Shown one piece after another: positions 41,972-50,575 of a stretch of 64,000 bases of DNA. Positions within the stretch are counted from its first letter, which is position 1, and each line of letters opens with the position of its first letter. This stretch comes from Pelagerythrobacter marensis. Its GTDB lineage: Bacteria; Pseudomonadota; Alphaproteobacteria; Sphingomonadales; Sphingomonadaceae. The stretch covers positions 62,001 to 126,000 of the forward strand of contig NZ_CP011805.1 in NCBI RefSeq assembly GCF_001028625.1, read 5' to 3'. The position numbers and the translations under genes were made by a program. The notes under the pieces are model-generated. The model was given only the letters and a program-made list of their open reading frames with translations, had not been told where the DNA came from and made no database searches.

Positions 41972-43519
41972 ATGAACAGTGATACGACAGACGGGAAAAA
42001 CACGCCTGCCGGGCACGTTGCGGCGGCTGTCAGGAACCCGCAATGGTCGTTTCTGCGCGTGGTGGTGAGTTTCCGCCGCTGGTGGCGCGAAATGGTGGTC
42101 GAAACGGTCGAACAGGGCGAAGTGATCGCCCGGCGGCGCGAAGAATGCGCGCTATCCTCGCGCTATCTGTTCATGACCGCGATGTCGGCGGGAATCGCGG
42201 TGCTCGGCCTGCTGCTTTCGTCCCCCGCGGTGGTGATCGGCGCGATGCTGCTCTCTCCGCTGATGGACCCGATCATGGGGTTGGGCTTCGCGCTGGCGAT
42301 CGGCGATTATCGCTGGCTGCGCCAGTCGGCCCGATCGCTGGCCTGGGGTACCGCGATGGCGGTGGGGCTGTGTTCGCTGATCGTGTTCATGTCCCCGCTG
42401 CAGGACATCACGCCGGAAATCGCATCGCGCACCCGGCCCAGCCTGTTCGATCTTCTGGTGGCGCTCTTCTCGGCTCTGGCGGGCGCCTACGCCATGATCC
42501 GGGGGCGCGAAGGGACGATCGTCGGCGTTGCCATTGCCACGGCCCTGATGCCGCCGCTGGCGGTCGTCGGCTTCGGCCTCGCGACCGCGAACTGGACGGT
42601 CTTCTGGGGCGCGCTGCTGCTCTATATCACCAACTTCGTGACGATTGCGCTCACCGTCTGGGCGATGGCGCGCCTCTATGGCTTCAGCGTCACCCTGACC
42701 GAGCGGCAATCGCGCTGGCAGAACTTCGTTCTCGGCGCGGTTTTCGTGGTTCTGGTCGTGCCGCTCGGTCTTTCGCTGCGCCAGATTGCCTGGGAAGCGA
42801 CCGCCGCGCGGCAGGTTCGCACGGAGCTTGCGGACAATTTCGGCAGCGCGGCGCGTCTCTCTCAGCCCGAGATCGAATTCGATACCGATCCGATGCGGGT
42901 TTCGGCTTTCGTCTGGACCACCAGCCTGCAACCCGATGCCGAAGTGCGCGCCGAAGAAAGCCTTGCGCGTGTGCTGGGCACCCCGGTCGACGTGCAGCTT
43001 AAACAGTTCCTCGTGCGCGATGAACAAAGCGCCGAAGAAGCCCAGCTCGCGTCGGCCAAGGAAGCCGAGGAAGAGGCCGCGCGCGACCGGCTGGACGATC
43101 TGGCCGCGCGGCTGGCAGTCGCGGCGGGGACGAGCGAGGACGACGTTCTGCTCGATCGCCAGCGCCGCCGCGCTCTGGTGCGGGCCGAGCCGCTACCGGG
43201 CGCGAGCCTTGCGACTTATGCGGCGCTCGAACGGCGGATCGCGGCGACCGAACCTGAATGGCGGATCGAGCTGGTGCCGCCCATTGCAACGCTTCCCGCG
43301 ATTGCTTTCGAAGGCGAGGAGCCCGACGCCGCCACGCGCGAGGCGATCACGCTGGCCGGCTGGACCGCGCGGCGGCTCAATCGCCCTCTGACCGTTTCCG
43401 GTCCTGAAGCCGATGTCGAAGCCGTCCGTGCGCTGCTGGCCGAACAGGGCGTGGAGGCCGGGACAGGCGAAGATGGCGGTACCCTGCGGCTTGCCTGGGG
43501 CGACCGCACGACCGAATGA
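41972..43519 (+). CDS. DUF389 family membrane protein
   Basis: A 515-residue protein with a DUF389 membrane core of about six spans (residues 65-270): YLFMTAMSAGIAVLGLLLSS, AVVIGAMLLSPLMDPIMGLG, GREGTIVGVAIATALMPPLA and YITNFVTIALTVWAMARLYG. The C-terminal soluble half (275-515) contains a Glu/Ala-rich stretch and a domain ending GTLRLAWGDR. The family's transport function is unknown. It is divergent from the telA-like gene and converges on the acyl-AMP ligase with only 9 bp between stops. Confidence 0.85.
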   Translation: MNSDTTDGKNTPAGHVAAAVRNPQWSFLRVVVSFRRWWREMVVETVEQGEVIARRREECALSSRYLFMTAMSAGIAVLGLLLSSPAVVIGAMLLSPLMDPIMGLGFALAIGDYRWLRQSARSLAWGTAMAVGLCSLIVFMSPLQDITPEIASRTRPSLFDLLVALFSALAGAYAMIRGREGTIVGVAIATALMPPLAVVGFGLATANWTVFWGALLLYITNFVTIALTVWAMARLYGFSVTLTERQSRWQNFVLGAVFVVLVVPLGLSLRQIAWEATAARQVRTELADNFGSAARLSQPEIEFDTDPMRVSAFVWTTSLQPDAEVRAEESLARVLGTPVDVQLKQFLVRDEQSAEEAQLASAKEAEEEAARDRLDDLAARLAVAAGTSEDDVLLDRQRRRALVRAEPLPGASLATYAALERRIAATEPEWRIELVPPIATLPAIAFEGEEPDAATREAITLAGWTARRLNRPLTVSGPEADVEAVRALLAEQGVEAGTGEDGGTLRLAWGDRTTE

Positions 43520-43528
43520 TTGGGGCGG

Positions 43529-45283
43529 TCAGGCCGCCTGCATCAGTTGTAGCGGCTGGATCTCCCCGGCGAGGTACAGGCGCTTCGCCTTCGCCCGGCT
43601 GAGCTTGCCCGAACTGGTGCGCGGCAATGTGCGCGGCGGGACCAGTTCGACGACGCAGTTCATCCCGGTGATCGAACGCACCTTGTCGCGGATCTGCTCG
43701 TGCAGGCGCACCCGTTCTTCCGGGTCGGACACGCGGCAATGGACCAGCACGGCAGGCGCTTCCTCGCCGTTCTCGGTTTCGACCGCGAAAGCCGCAATAT
43801 CGCCGTGGTTGAAGCCGGGGAGCTGTTCCACCGCCCACTCGATATCCTGCGGCCAGTGGTTCTTGCCGTTGATGATAATCATGTCCTTCGCCCGGCCGAC
43901 GATGAACAGATAGCCATTGGCCATGTAACCCATGTCGCCGGTGTCGAGCCAGACTTCGCCGTTTTCCTTGGCGACCAGGCAGTCGCTGGTCGCTTCCTCG
44001 TTGCGGAAATAGGAATGCATCACGCTCTTGCCCCGGCACCAGACCTTGCCGATCTTGTGATCGCCCTTGGCCTGGCCGTTCTCGCCCCGAATCTCGACTT
44101 CCATGCCGGGCAGGGGCTGTCCGCAGTTGACGATCGCGCGATAGCGGGCGGGGCGCGAGAAATCGGCGCGGGTGCCGGAAAGGCGTTCTTCTTCCACCAG
44201 CTCCACGCGAATGCCTTCGCCCGGCGGCATGACGGTGACCGCCAGGGTCGCTTCCGCCAGGCCGTACGACGGGGTGAAGGCCCCCGCGCTGAAGCCTGCA
44301 TCGGCAAAGGCGTTGACGAAATTCTGCATCACGTCGGGCCGGATCATGTCCGCCCCGTTGCCGGCCGTGCGCCAGCGCGAAAGGTCGAACCGTTCGGCGA
44401 CACTGCTCTGGCTGGAAATCCGGCGCGCGCAGATGTCGTACCCGAATGTCGGGGAATAGGAGAGGGTGTTGCCCTTGTTACGGCTGATCAGATCGAGCCA
44501 CGCGAGCGGGCGGCGGGCGAAATGTTCGGTCTTGAGATAATCGACAGAGGCCTGGTTCGCGATCGGCGAAAGGAAACAGCCGACCAGGCCCATGTCGTGA
44601 TACCAGGGAAGCCACGAAACCACGCGGTCGTTTTCGCCCAGATCCACTGCGGTCGCATGGCCGAACAGGTTATGTAGCAGCGCCTCGTGCGTCACCGCCA
44701 CACCGGTGGGGAACCGGGTCGAACCGGATGAATACTGGAGATAACAGATGTCGTCCGGCTGCGCTTCGGGCAGATCGCAATCGGGCGCGTCCCGTTCGGC
44801 AAAGCTGTCCCAGTCGATCCCTTCGCAACCCTGCCGATCGGCGGCGGCCTGCGCCATTTCGGTGATTTCGGGGGGAAAGATCAGAACTTTGGGATCGCAG
44901 CTTTCCAGTTGTACCGCCAACTGGTCGATATAGCTTTCCTTGCCGCCGAAACTGGTCGGCAGCGGCAGCGGCACCGGCCAGGCACCGGTATAGACGCAGG
45001 CGCAGAACAGGGCCGCGAACTCCGGCCCTGTTTCGGCGACCAGGGCAACGCGGTCCTCTTTCCCTATGCCCGCAGCGACCAGCCGCCGGGCCATCGCCAG
45101 TGCATCCCGGCGCATGTCGCGGTAGGGGTAGGGCCGCTCAAGCGTGCCGCGCATATCGTGGAAATTGAGCCCCTTCTCGCTCTGCGCGGCGTAATCGATC
45201 GCCTCGTTAAAGGTCGCGAAGTCCGACCGGCGGCGCGGCAGAGCGCAGTCGTTCGGTGTCGGAATCTGGTTCGTTTCGGTCAT
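43529..45283 (-). CDS. Fatty acyl-AMP ligase (FAAL-type)
   Basis: A 584-residue adenylating enzyme. The ATP loop reads YLQYSSGSTRFPTGVAVTH, the FAAL hallmark is WLPWYHDMGLVGCFLSPIAN, and the adenine motif region is FTPSYGLAEATLAVTVMPPG, then LDTGDMGYMANGYLFIVGRA and the C-terminal LPRTSSGKLSRAKAKRLYLA with the catalytic Lys. FAALs make acyl adenylates and pass them to acyl carrier proteins or lipid/polyketide enzymes. No ACP or PKS lies nearby, so the acceptor is unknown. Confidence 0.88.
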   Translation of the reverse strand: MTETNQIPTPNDCALPRRRSDFATFNEAIDYAAQSEKGLNFHDMRGTLERPYPYRDMRRDALAMARRLVAAGIGKEDRVALVAETGPEFAALFCACVYTGAWPVPLPLPTSFGGKESYIDQLAVQLESCDPKVLIFPPEITEMAQAAADRQGCEGIDWDSFAERDAPDCDLPEAQPDDICYLQYSSGSTRFPTGVAVTHEALLHNLFGHATAVDLGENDRVVSWLPWYHDMGLVGCFLSPIANQASVDYLKTEHFARRPLAWLDLISRNKGNTLSYSPTFGYDICARRISSQSSVAERFDLSRWRTAGNGADMIRPDVMQNFVNAFADAGFSAGAFTPSYGLAEATLAVTVMPPGEGIRVELVEEERLSGTRADFSRPARYRAIVNCGQPLPGMEVEIRGENGQAKGDHKIGKVWCRGKSVMHSYFRNEEATSDCLVAKENGEVWLDTGDMGYMANGYLFIVGRAKDMIIINGKNHWPQDIEWAVEQLPGFNHGDIAAFAVETENGEEAPAVLVHCRVSDPEERVRLHEQIRDKVRSITGMNCVVELVPPRTLPRTSSGKLSRAKAKRLYLAGEIQPLQLMQAA

Positions 45284-45418
45284 GTCTGGAGGCGGTACCC
45301 GTCATTTGCGCGCAACATGGCGCGTGCATTGTCCCCTATAAGCGACGCTCTTTATCCCGTGCAGGGCGACGTTTCAAACTTTCCCATTTCCCAACGAGTG
45401 TGGCACGAATAAGGCCAC

Positions 45419-45988
45419 ATGGCCGACCACAGCATGAACAAGCGGCGGGAACGCCGTCCACCAAGGCCGCTCGATCCCCTGCGGATCGAGGAGCTTGCTC
45501 TTGGCTATGTCGCCCGTTTCGCCACCAGCACGGCCAAACTGGAAGCCTATCTGGTACGGAAATTGCGCGAACGCGGCTGGGAAGGGGACGAGCCGCCCGA
45601 TCCCGCCGCAATTGCAGCGCGCTTTGCCGATCGCGGCTATATCGACGACGAAAGTTATGCCCGCAGCAGGGCCGCCGGGCTCCTGCGGCGCGGATACGGG
45701 GCGCGGCGGATCGACGAAACGCTGCGCAGCGCGGGGATCGACGATGCCTTGCGCGATGCCGTCGAGCCGGGGGAAGGTGCACGCCGGGCAGCGGCGCTGC
45801 GGTTGGCGCGCAAACGGCGTTTCGGTCCTTTCGCCCCCGAGTTACCGGACCGCGAGCGGCGCGAGAAGCAGATTGCCGCGCTCGTGCGCGCAGGGCATGG
45901 ATTCGACATCGCCCGCGCTGTAGTGACGGCAGCAGGCGAGGATGAGGCGGAAGAATGGGCCGCCGAAGCCGCTGCCGAGGAAGATTGA
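45419..45988 (+). CDS. recX: Regulatory protein RecX
   Basis: A 189-residue helical modulator of RecA filaments. Three-helix RecX repeats appear as ALGYVARFATSTAKLEAYLV-RKLRERGW, ARFADRGYIDDESYARSRAA, LLRRGYGARRIDETLRSAGI and AALVRAGHGFDIARAVV. Length and the DESYA motif fit. It ends 13 bp before the DUF192 gene, with which it is probably cotranscribed. recA is not in the window. Confidence 0.9.
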   Translation: MADHSMNKRRERRPPRPLDPLRIEELALGYVARFATSTAKLEAYLVRKLRERGWEGDEPPDPAAIAARFADRGYIDDESYARSRAAGLLRRGYGARRIDETLRSAGIDDALRDAVEPGEGARRAAALRLARKRRFGPFAPELPDRERREKQIAALVRAGHGFDIARAVVTAAGEDEAEEWAAEAAAEED

Positions 45989-46001
45989 TAGAGGACTGCC
46001 G

Positions 46002-46493
46002 ATGCGCCGCATGATTCCCGCTTTCGTCCTGGCGCTCGCCGCCTGCTCTCCGCAGGCCGGCGCCGGCGCTGCTGCCACTGCAGCGCCCGAGGGCGAAACG
46101 GCCGGGCTACGGCACCCCGTTTCCGGCCTGGAGATCGTCGAACTGGCGGTGGAGACGGACGAGGGGCGGCGCGAATTCGCCGTGGAAGTGGCGAAGACTC
46201 CGCGCGAACAGGCCCAAGGGCTTATGTTCCGCACGCAACTGGGGCCGAACGAGGGAATGATCTTTCCACGCGACCCGCCCGATATTGCGAGCTTCTGGAT
46301 GAAGAACACGCCGCTCCCGCTCGATATCATTTTTATCGGAGAGGACGGGCGGATCATCAATATTGCAGCGCGCACCGTCCCCTACTCGCTCGAATCCGTG
46401 TCTGCCGTCGGTCTGACGAGTGCCGTGCTGGAGCTTCGCGGCGGTCGGGCGGCCGAATTGGGGATCGAGCCGGGCGACCGGGTGATATGGTAA
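46002..46493 (+). CDS. DUF192 family lipoprotein
   Basis: A 163-residue protein with a lipobox (LAACS, Cys15) and a DUF192 domain: EFAVEVAKTPREQAQGLMFR, EGMIFPRDPPDIASFWMKNT, PLPLDIIFIGEDGRIINIAA and SAVLELRGGRAAELGIEPGD. Function unknown. The ATG at 46002 is used because it puts the signal sequence at the N-terminus. Confidence 0.88.
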   Translation: MRRMIPAFVLALAACSPQAGAGAAATAAPEGETAGLRHPVSGLEIVELAVETDEGRREFAVEVAKTPREQAQGLMFRTQLGPNEGMIFPRDPPDIASFWMKNTPLPLDIIFIGEDGRIINIAARTVPYSLESVSAVGLTSAVLELRGGRAAELGIEPGDRVIW

Positions 46494-46554
46494 TGCACCG
46501 GCAGGACGATTGGGCGCTTGGCCACGCGGGCCGAATCGGCTAACCGCCCGCATC

Positions 46555-46953
46555 ATGAAATTCCTGGCCAAAATCTTCACCTGGTGGAATGGCGCGACCA
46601 TCGGCACGTTGCTGGATAGCTGGCGCCACGGCGAACAGGTCGGCACCGATGCGCAGGGCAACCGCTATTACCGCGCGCGCAAGACGCCGTCCGGCGGGCG
46701 CGAACGGCGCTGGGTAATCTACGAAGGCGCAAACGATGCGAGCCGGGTTCCGGCCGAATGGCACGGCTGGCTGCACGGCGCGTTCGACGACGTGCCCGAA
46801 AGCCACCTGCCCCCGGCGCGAATCTGGGAAGTGGACTACACCCCCAACGCAACCGGCACGCAGGCGGCCTATCTGCCGCAGGGCGCATTGCAGCGCGGCG
46901 GCCGCCGGGCGGCGGCGACAGGCGATTACGAAGCGTGGTCGCCGGACAGTTGA
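46555..46953 (+). CDS. NADH:ubiquinone oxidoreductase subunit NDUFA12
   Basis: A 132-residue homologue of the mitochondrial complex I accessory subunit B17.2: TWWNGATIGTLLDSWRHGEQ, VGTDAQGNRYYRARKTPSGG, RERRWVIYEGANDASRVPAE and WHGWLHGAFDDVP. Such accessory subunits are found in Alphaproteobacteria, the lineage related to mitochondria. The DUF2155 gene follows after two bases, a conserved neighbourhood. Confidence 0.93.
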   Translation: MKFLAKIFTWWNGATIGTLLDSWRHGEQVGTDAQGNRYYRARKTPSGGRERRWVIYEGANDASRVPAEWHGWLHGAFDDVPESHLPPARIWEVDYTPNATGTQAAYLPQGALQRGGRRAAATGDYEAWSPDS

Positions 46954-46955
46954 GC

Positions 46956-47480
46956 ATGCGCGCACTGGCCGGGCTGCTGCCCTTCGCGGTGGCGCTCGCC
47001 GGCTGCTCGCCCGACGCGCAGGACCCGCCGGCGCCTGACGCGGTCGAGACAGAGGTTCCCGCCGACATCGCGGCGGACGACATCCCCGAGGTGGTGGACG
47101 ATGTCGAAGGCACGCCGATGGATCAGCGCGTTGCCACGATCGGCCTGCTCAACAAACGCAACAACCTGTCGCAGGACCTGGAAATGAAACCGGGCGAATC
47201 GCGGCGGGTGGATAACGTGATCGTGCGACTCGCGGCTTGCGAGCGCACGGCGCCGTGGGAAATGCCGCGCGAGACGGGGGCTTTCGTGCAAGTGCTGGTG
47301 CGCGACAATGCCGCATCGGACGAAGGCCGCTGGGACAAGGTCTTCTCGGGCTGGCTGTTCCGCAATTCGCCCAGCCTCAATGTCGTAGAACACCCGATCT
47401 ACGACGTCTGGGTGAAGGATTGCGCGATGAGCTTCCCGGGCGAGGAAGACGGCTCCGCCTCCGCCAGCAGCGACGAATAG
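46956..47480 (+). CDS. DUF2155 domain lipoprotein
   Basis: A 174-residue protein with a lipobox (LAGCS, Cys17), an acidic linker and a DUF2155 core: ATIGLLNKRNNLSQDLEMKP, GESRRVDNVIVRLAACERTA, VQVLVRDNAASDEGRWDKVF and SGWLFRNSPSLNVVEHPIYD, then VWVKDC. Function unknown. Its last 82 bases lie over the 3' end of the aat gene on the other strand. Confidence 0.9.
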   Translation: MRALAGLLPFAVALAGCSPDAQDPPAPDAVETEVPADIAADDIPEVVDDVEGTPMDQRVATIGLLNKRNNLSQDLEMKPGESRRVDNVIVRLAACERTAPWEMPRETGAFVQVLVRDNAASDEGRWDKVFSGWLFRNSPSLNVVEHPIYDVWVKDCAMSFPGEEDGSASASSDE

Positions 47481-48094
47481 GCTGCCGGCAGGCTCAGGTC
47501 CGGCGCGCCGCGCGCGCTTTCGAGCAAGGCCAGATAGCGGGCCTGCGGGATTTCGACCGCGCCGAGCGAAGCGAGGTGGGCGGTCATGAACTGGCAGTCG
47601 AGCACCATAAATCCCGCGCGCCGCATCAGCGCGACGAGCCAGGCGAGCGCGACTTTTGAAGCGTTGTCGGCCCGGCTGAACATGCTCTCGCCGCAGAATG
47701 TGCGGTCGATCGCAAGGCCATAGAGGCCGCCGACAAGGTCCGCCCCCTGCCAGCATTCGATCGAATGGGCATGGCCGTCCCGGTGCAGGGCGGCAAAGCT
47801 CGCTTCTATCCGGTGGTTGATCCAGGTGCCTTCGTTGTCGTCGCGCGGGGCGGCGCAGGCGCGCAGAACCTCTTCGAATGCAGTATTGCATGTGACCGTA
47901 TAGGCATCGCGCCGCAGGACCTTGCGCAGCGATCGCGCGCAGCGAAAACCGTCGAGCGGAATGACCGCGCGCCGGCGCGGTTCGATCCAGAACAGTTCGT
48001 CGTCCTCACGACTGTCGGCCATCGGAAAAATGCCGTTGCGATAAGCATGCAGCAGAAGATCGGGCGGGATCGGGCCTTGCGCGGGCGCGTGCAT
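47399..48094 (-). CDS. aat: Leucyl/phenylalanyl-tRNA-protein transferase Aat
   Basis: A 231-residue transferase that adds Leu or Phe to proteins with N-terminal Lys or Arg, creating ClpS/ClpAP substrates; clpS is at 4557. Motifs: LLHAYRNGIFPMAD, FWIEPRRRAVIPLDGF, TWINHRIEASFAALHRDGHA, HSIECWQGADLVGGLYGLAI and CGESMFSRADNASKVALAWL, then CQFMTAHLASLGAVEIP. The C-terminal 30 residues past the core overlap the convergent DUF2155 gene by 82 bp. Confidence 0.95.
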   Translation of the reverse strand: MHAPAQGPIPPDLLLHAYRNGIFPMADSREDDELFWIEPRRRAVIPLDGFRCARSLRKVLRRDAYTVTCNTAFEEVLRACAAPRDDNEGTWINHRIEASFAALHRDGHAHSIECWQGADLVGGLYGLAIDRTFCGESMFSRADNASKVALAWLVALMRRAGFMVLDCQFMTAHLASLGAVEIPQARYLALLESARGAPDLSLPAAYSSLLAEAEPSSSPGKLIAQSFTQTS

Positions 48095-48189
48095 AATGGG
48101 CGGCCTCTACCGCCCGCGAAGCCGGGTGCCTAGAGCCCGTGCCGCCTTGCCATCGCCGGCGCTTGGCTCTAGAGGGCGGCTCCGCCTGC

Positions 48190-48265
48190 AGGGGTGTAGC
48201 TCAGTTGGTAGAGCATCGGTCTCCAAAACCGAGGGCCACGGGTTCGAATCCTGTCACCCCTGCCA
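48190..48265 (+). tRNA. tRNA-Trp (CCA)
   Basis: A 76-nt cloverleaf: acceptor AGGGGTG with CACCCCT, D-arm AGCTCAGTTGGTAGAGC, anticodon loop CTCCAAA giving CCA, T-loop GGTTCGAATCC, and an encoded GCCA end. The usual secE-nusG genes do not follow it here. Confidence 0.97.
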
Positions 48266-48556
48266 GGCGTCTTCCTTCATCATCAAAGACTGCATTGTCG
48301 GCCTTTCGGTCGACGGGGGCTTAGTGCCTTCGATCTGGAGCCTCACCGACAGAACTGTGAATGTCTCGCCCAGCCCGGCGGCGATGGTCGCTGCCTGTTG
48401 GGGGCTGAGCCCGGCAATGTCCGCGTCGATCCGGCATTCGTCGCCTTCGCGCCTGGCGCGAAGAGCGAGAGGAACGATACCCCGCCGGGCGAAGGCGCCG
48501 ACCACACGTGCCAGCGCCTCCGGATCGGCGAGCGTGTGGATACGAAACCGGTGCAT
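48254..48556 (-). CDS. Small ACT-like domain protein
   Basis: A 100-residue protein whose first 75 residues look like an ACT regulatory domain (beta-alpha-beta): MHRFRIHTLADPEALARVVG-AFARRGIVPLALRARREGDE, then CRIDADIAGLSPQQAATIAA and GETFTVLSVRLQ. ACT domains bind amino acids. It starts 14 bp after the amino-acid dehydrogenase stop on the same strand, so it may serve that pathway. Its last 12 bases overlap the 3' end of tRNA-Trp on the other strand. Family identity is moderate. Confidence 0.6.
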   Translation of the reverse strand: MHRFRIHTLADPEALARVVGAFARRGIVPLALRARREGDECRIDADIAGLSPQQAATIAAGLGETFTVLSVRLQIEGTKPPSTERPTMQSLMMKEDAWQG

Positions 48557-48570
48557 TGGCGCGAGCGGCG

Positions 48571-49632
48571 CTAGGCCGCTGCCGTTGCGGGCCGCTGCGC
48601 GCTGGCGATCACTTCTTCGGCCAGATCGTCGGCGACTGCGGCGGGGGAGCGTTTTTCGTGCGCGGCGCGTTCGAGCAGGGCGCCAACCCGCGGTGCAATT
48701 GCTGCAACGCGCCGAGCGACCTCATCCGTGCCTTCACCCAGATACTCGGCCGAAACGCTGATGATACCGCCAGCATTGACGCCATAGTCGGGCACGTAGG
48801 TGATGCCGCGCCGGCGCAGTGTCTCCGCCATTTCCGGTTGAGCCAGCTGGTTGTTCGCCGCACCGCATACGATCCGCGCTGCGATACGCCCGGCGCTATG
48901 GTCGTTCAGCACCCCGCCCAGTGCGCAGGGTGCGAAGACATCGGCTTCCGCCTCGACAATGGCATTCACCGGCAACACCGTCGCGCCGTACTGTACGCGC
49001 AGACTTTCACAGCGCTGCGGATCGACGTCGGCGACTATCAGGCGTGCGCCGGCTTCGGCCAGGCGGCGGCACAGGTCTGCGCCCACGTTGCCGACGCCCT
49101 GAACGGCGACTGTCAGTTCGCCGAGGTCGCGACCCAGAACGATCTCTGCCGCCTGGTGCATCGATTCGAACACGCCCTGGGCGGTCCAGGGCGAGGGGTC
49201 ACCTCCCGCCCGCCCGGTTCTGGCTGGCAGGCCGGCGACATGCCGCGTGGCGCGGGCGATATCCTGCATGTCAGTCACCGTCGTCCCGACATCTTCCGCC
49301 GTCACATAAGCGCCGCGAAGCTCCGCAACGGCCCTGCCGAATGCCTGAAACAGACGCGAGCGGTCGAAATCGCCTTCGGGACGGCGCAGCACTGCCTTGG
49401 CACCGCCAAGGGGAAGGCCGGCCAGCGCGTTCTTGTAACTCATCCCTTCGGCCAGCCGCAGCGCGTCGGCCTGCGCCCGGTCCATGTCGGGGTAGCTCCA
49501 GAAACGGCAACCGCCGGCGCCGGGGCCGAGCGCGGTCGAATGGATCACGATCACACCTTCCAGCCGGCTTTCGGGATCGTGCAGTGGCACGCATTGAACG
49601 GGCGGTGTCAGGCGGGCGGGGCGGGTAACCAT
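48571..49632 (-). CDS. Glu/Leu/Phe/Val dehydrogenase (leucine dehydrogenase-like)
   Basis: A 353-residue NAD-dependent amino-acid dehydrogenase catalysing reversible oxidative deamination. Substrate domain: STALGPGAGGCRFWSYPDMD, MSYKNALAGLPLGGAKAVLR with the catalytic Lys, and AYVTAEDVGTTVTDMQDIAR. Cofactor domain: TVAVQGVGNVGADLCRRLAE, DVDPQRCESLR and APCALGGVLNDHSAGRIAAR. Branched-chain or aromatic preference cannot be read. GGAGAC lies nine bases before the ATG at 49632; a Met five codons upstream is possible. An Lrp-type regulator is divergent. Confidence 0.88.
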   Translation of the reverse strand: MVTRPARLTPPVQCVPLHDPESRLEGVIVIHSTALGPGAGGCRFWSYPDMDRAQADALRLAEGMSYKNALAGLPLGGAKAVLRRPEGDFDRSRLFQAFGRAVAELRGAYVTAEDVGTTVTDMQDIARATRHVAGLPARTGRAGGDPSPWTAQGVFESMHQAAEIVLGRDLGELTVAVQGVGNVGADLCRRLAEAGARLIVADVDPQRCESLRVQYGATVLPVNAIVEAEADVFAPCALGGVLNDHSAGRIAARIVCGAANNQLAQPEMAETLRRRGITYVPDYGVNAGGIISVSAEYLGEGTDEVARRVAAIAPRVGALLERAAHEKRSPAAVADDLAEEVIASAQRPATAAA

Positions 49633-49722
49633 TGCAATCGTCTCCATGTTCGGTGGCCGGAGTATTGCACCGTCGCACCGAACAAACCCGGTCCCGTTCA
49701 TCCCGAAAGCAGGATGTTGAGG

Positions 49723-50223
49723 ATGGATTATCCCGAATGTCCCGAATATCAGGCATGGATGACCCAGCTAGATCGATTTGAAACAAAGATACTCCGCGAA
49801 CTGCAACGAGACGCGGCTCAAACCACGGCGCAGATCGCGGAACGGGTGGGGCTTTCGCCTTCACCCTGCTGGCGGCGGATCGATCGGCTTGAGCGGGAGG
49901 GCTATATCCGCAAGCGGATCGCGGTGGTCGATCGGCGCAAGGTCGGCTTGAACGCCCATGTTTTCGCGCAAGTGAAGCTCAACGCCCACGGGCGGGCCAA
50001 TCTCGACGAATTCAGCGCCGCGATCCGTGCCTTTCCCGAAGTGCTCGATGCCTATGTTCTGATGGGCACGATGGATTTCATGCTGCGCATCGTGGCCAGG
50101 GACATCGACGCCTACGAGCGGTTCTTCTTCGAACATCTGAGCAAGCTTTCGGGCGTGCAGGAAATCCACTCCACCGTCGCCCTGTCCGAGATCAAGGCGA
50201 CCAACGAGCTGCCCTTGCCATGA
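49723..50223 (+). CDS. Lrp/AsnC family transcriptional regulator
   Basis: A protein of 166 residues from the ATG at 49723, or 154 from the ATG at 49759 (MTQLDRFETK), which fits the family better. The helix-turn-helix is FETKILRELQRDAAQTTAQI-AERVGLSPSPCWRRIDRLER, followed by EGYIRKRIAVVDRRKVGLNA; the C-terminal RAM (amino-acid sensing) domain has FPEVLDAYVLMGTMDFMLRI. It is transcribed away from the amino-acid dehydrogenase and probably controls it in response to an amino acid. Confidence 0.9.
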   Translation: MDYPECPEYQAWMTQLDRFETKILRELQRDAAQTTAQIAERVGLSPSPCWRRIDRLEREGYIRKRIAVVDRRKVGLNAHVFAQVKLNAHGRANLDEFSAAIRAFPEVLDAYVLMGTMDFMLRIVARDIDAYERFFFEHLSKLSGVQEIHSTVALSEIKATNELPLP

Positions 50224-50284
50224 TGCTGGCCGGGCAGGCGAGTGTGCTTGCCGGCGCGGGCGCTGCGCTCTAGGCCTGCCCGCG

Positions 50285-50545
50285 ATGGAATTCGACGATC
50301 TTCTGCGGCGCTATTTCGCGACCGACGATTTCGCGGCGATAAGCCCGGCGGCGCTGGCCGCGGGGATCGAGCGGTGCCAGGTCGATCTGGGCCTGGAACG
50401 GGACGCGGGCAAGCGTTTCGCGCTCTGGGCGCTACTGCACATGCTCGGCGCTGCGCCCGATCTCGACATTGCTTTCGAAGACCCGGCAGAGCGGGACGCG
50501 GCGCGCAATTTCATGGATATGCTCGACGCGTCGAAGCCGGGCTAG
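50285..50545 (+). CDS. Small conserved-looking hypothetical protein
   Basis: An 86-residue soluble, helical, acidic protein: MEFDDLLRRYFATDDFAAIS, PAALAAGIERCQVDLGLERD, then FALWALLHMLGAAPDLDIAF and DPAERDAARNFMDMLD. Codon use matches its neighbours, which supports a real gene. I recognise no family. It is 61 bp after the regulator and converges on the transporter gene at 50576. Confidence 0.6.
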   Translation: MEFDDLLRRYFATDDFAAISPAALAAGIERCQVDLGLERDAGKRFALWALLHMLGAAPDLDIAFEDPAERDAARNFMDMLDASKPG

Positions 50546-50575
50546 CGCCGGCGCCGATGTTCGCCAGCCGTTCGC

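Noticed and set aside
43524..43538. GGCGG-N5-CCGCC hairpin between the DUF389 and acyl-AMP ligase genes as a terminator
   Set aside because: Only five base pairs, overlaps the end of a coding region, and no T run.
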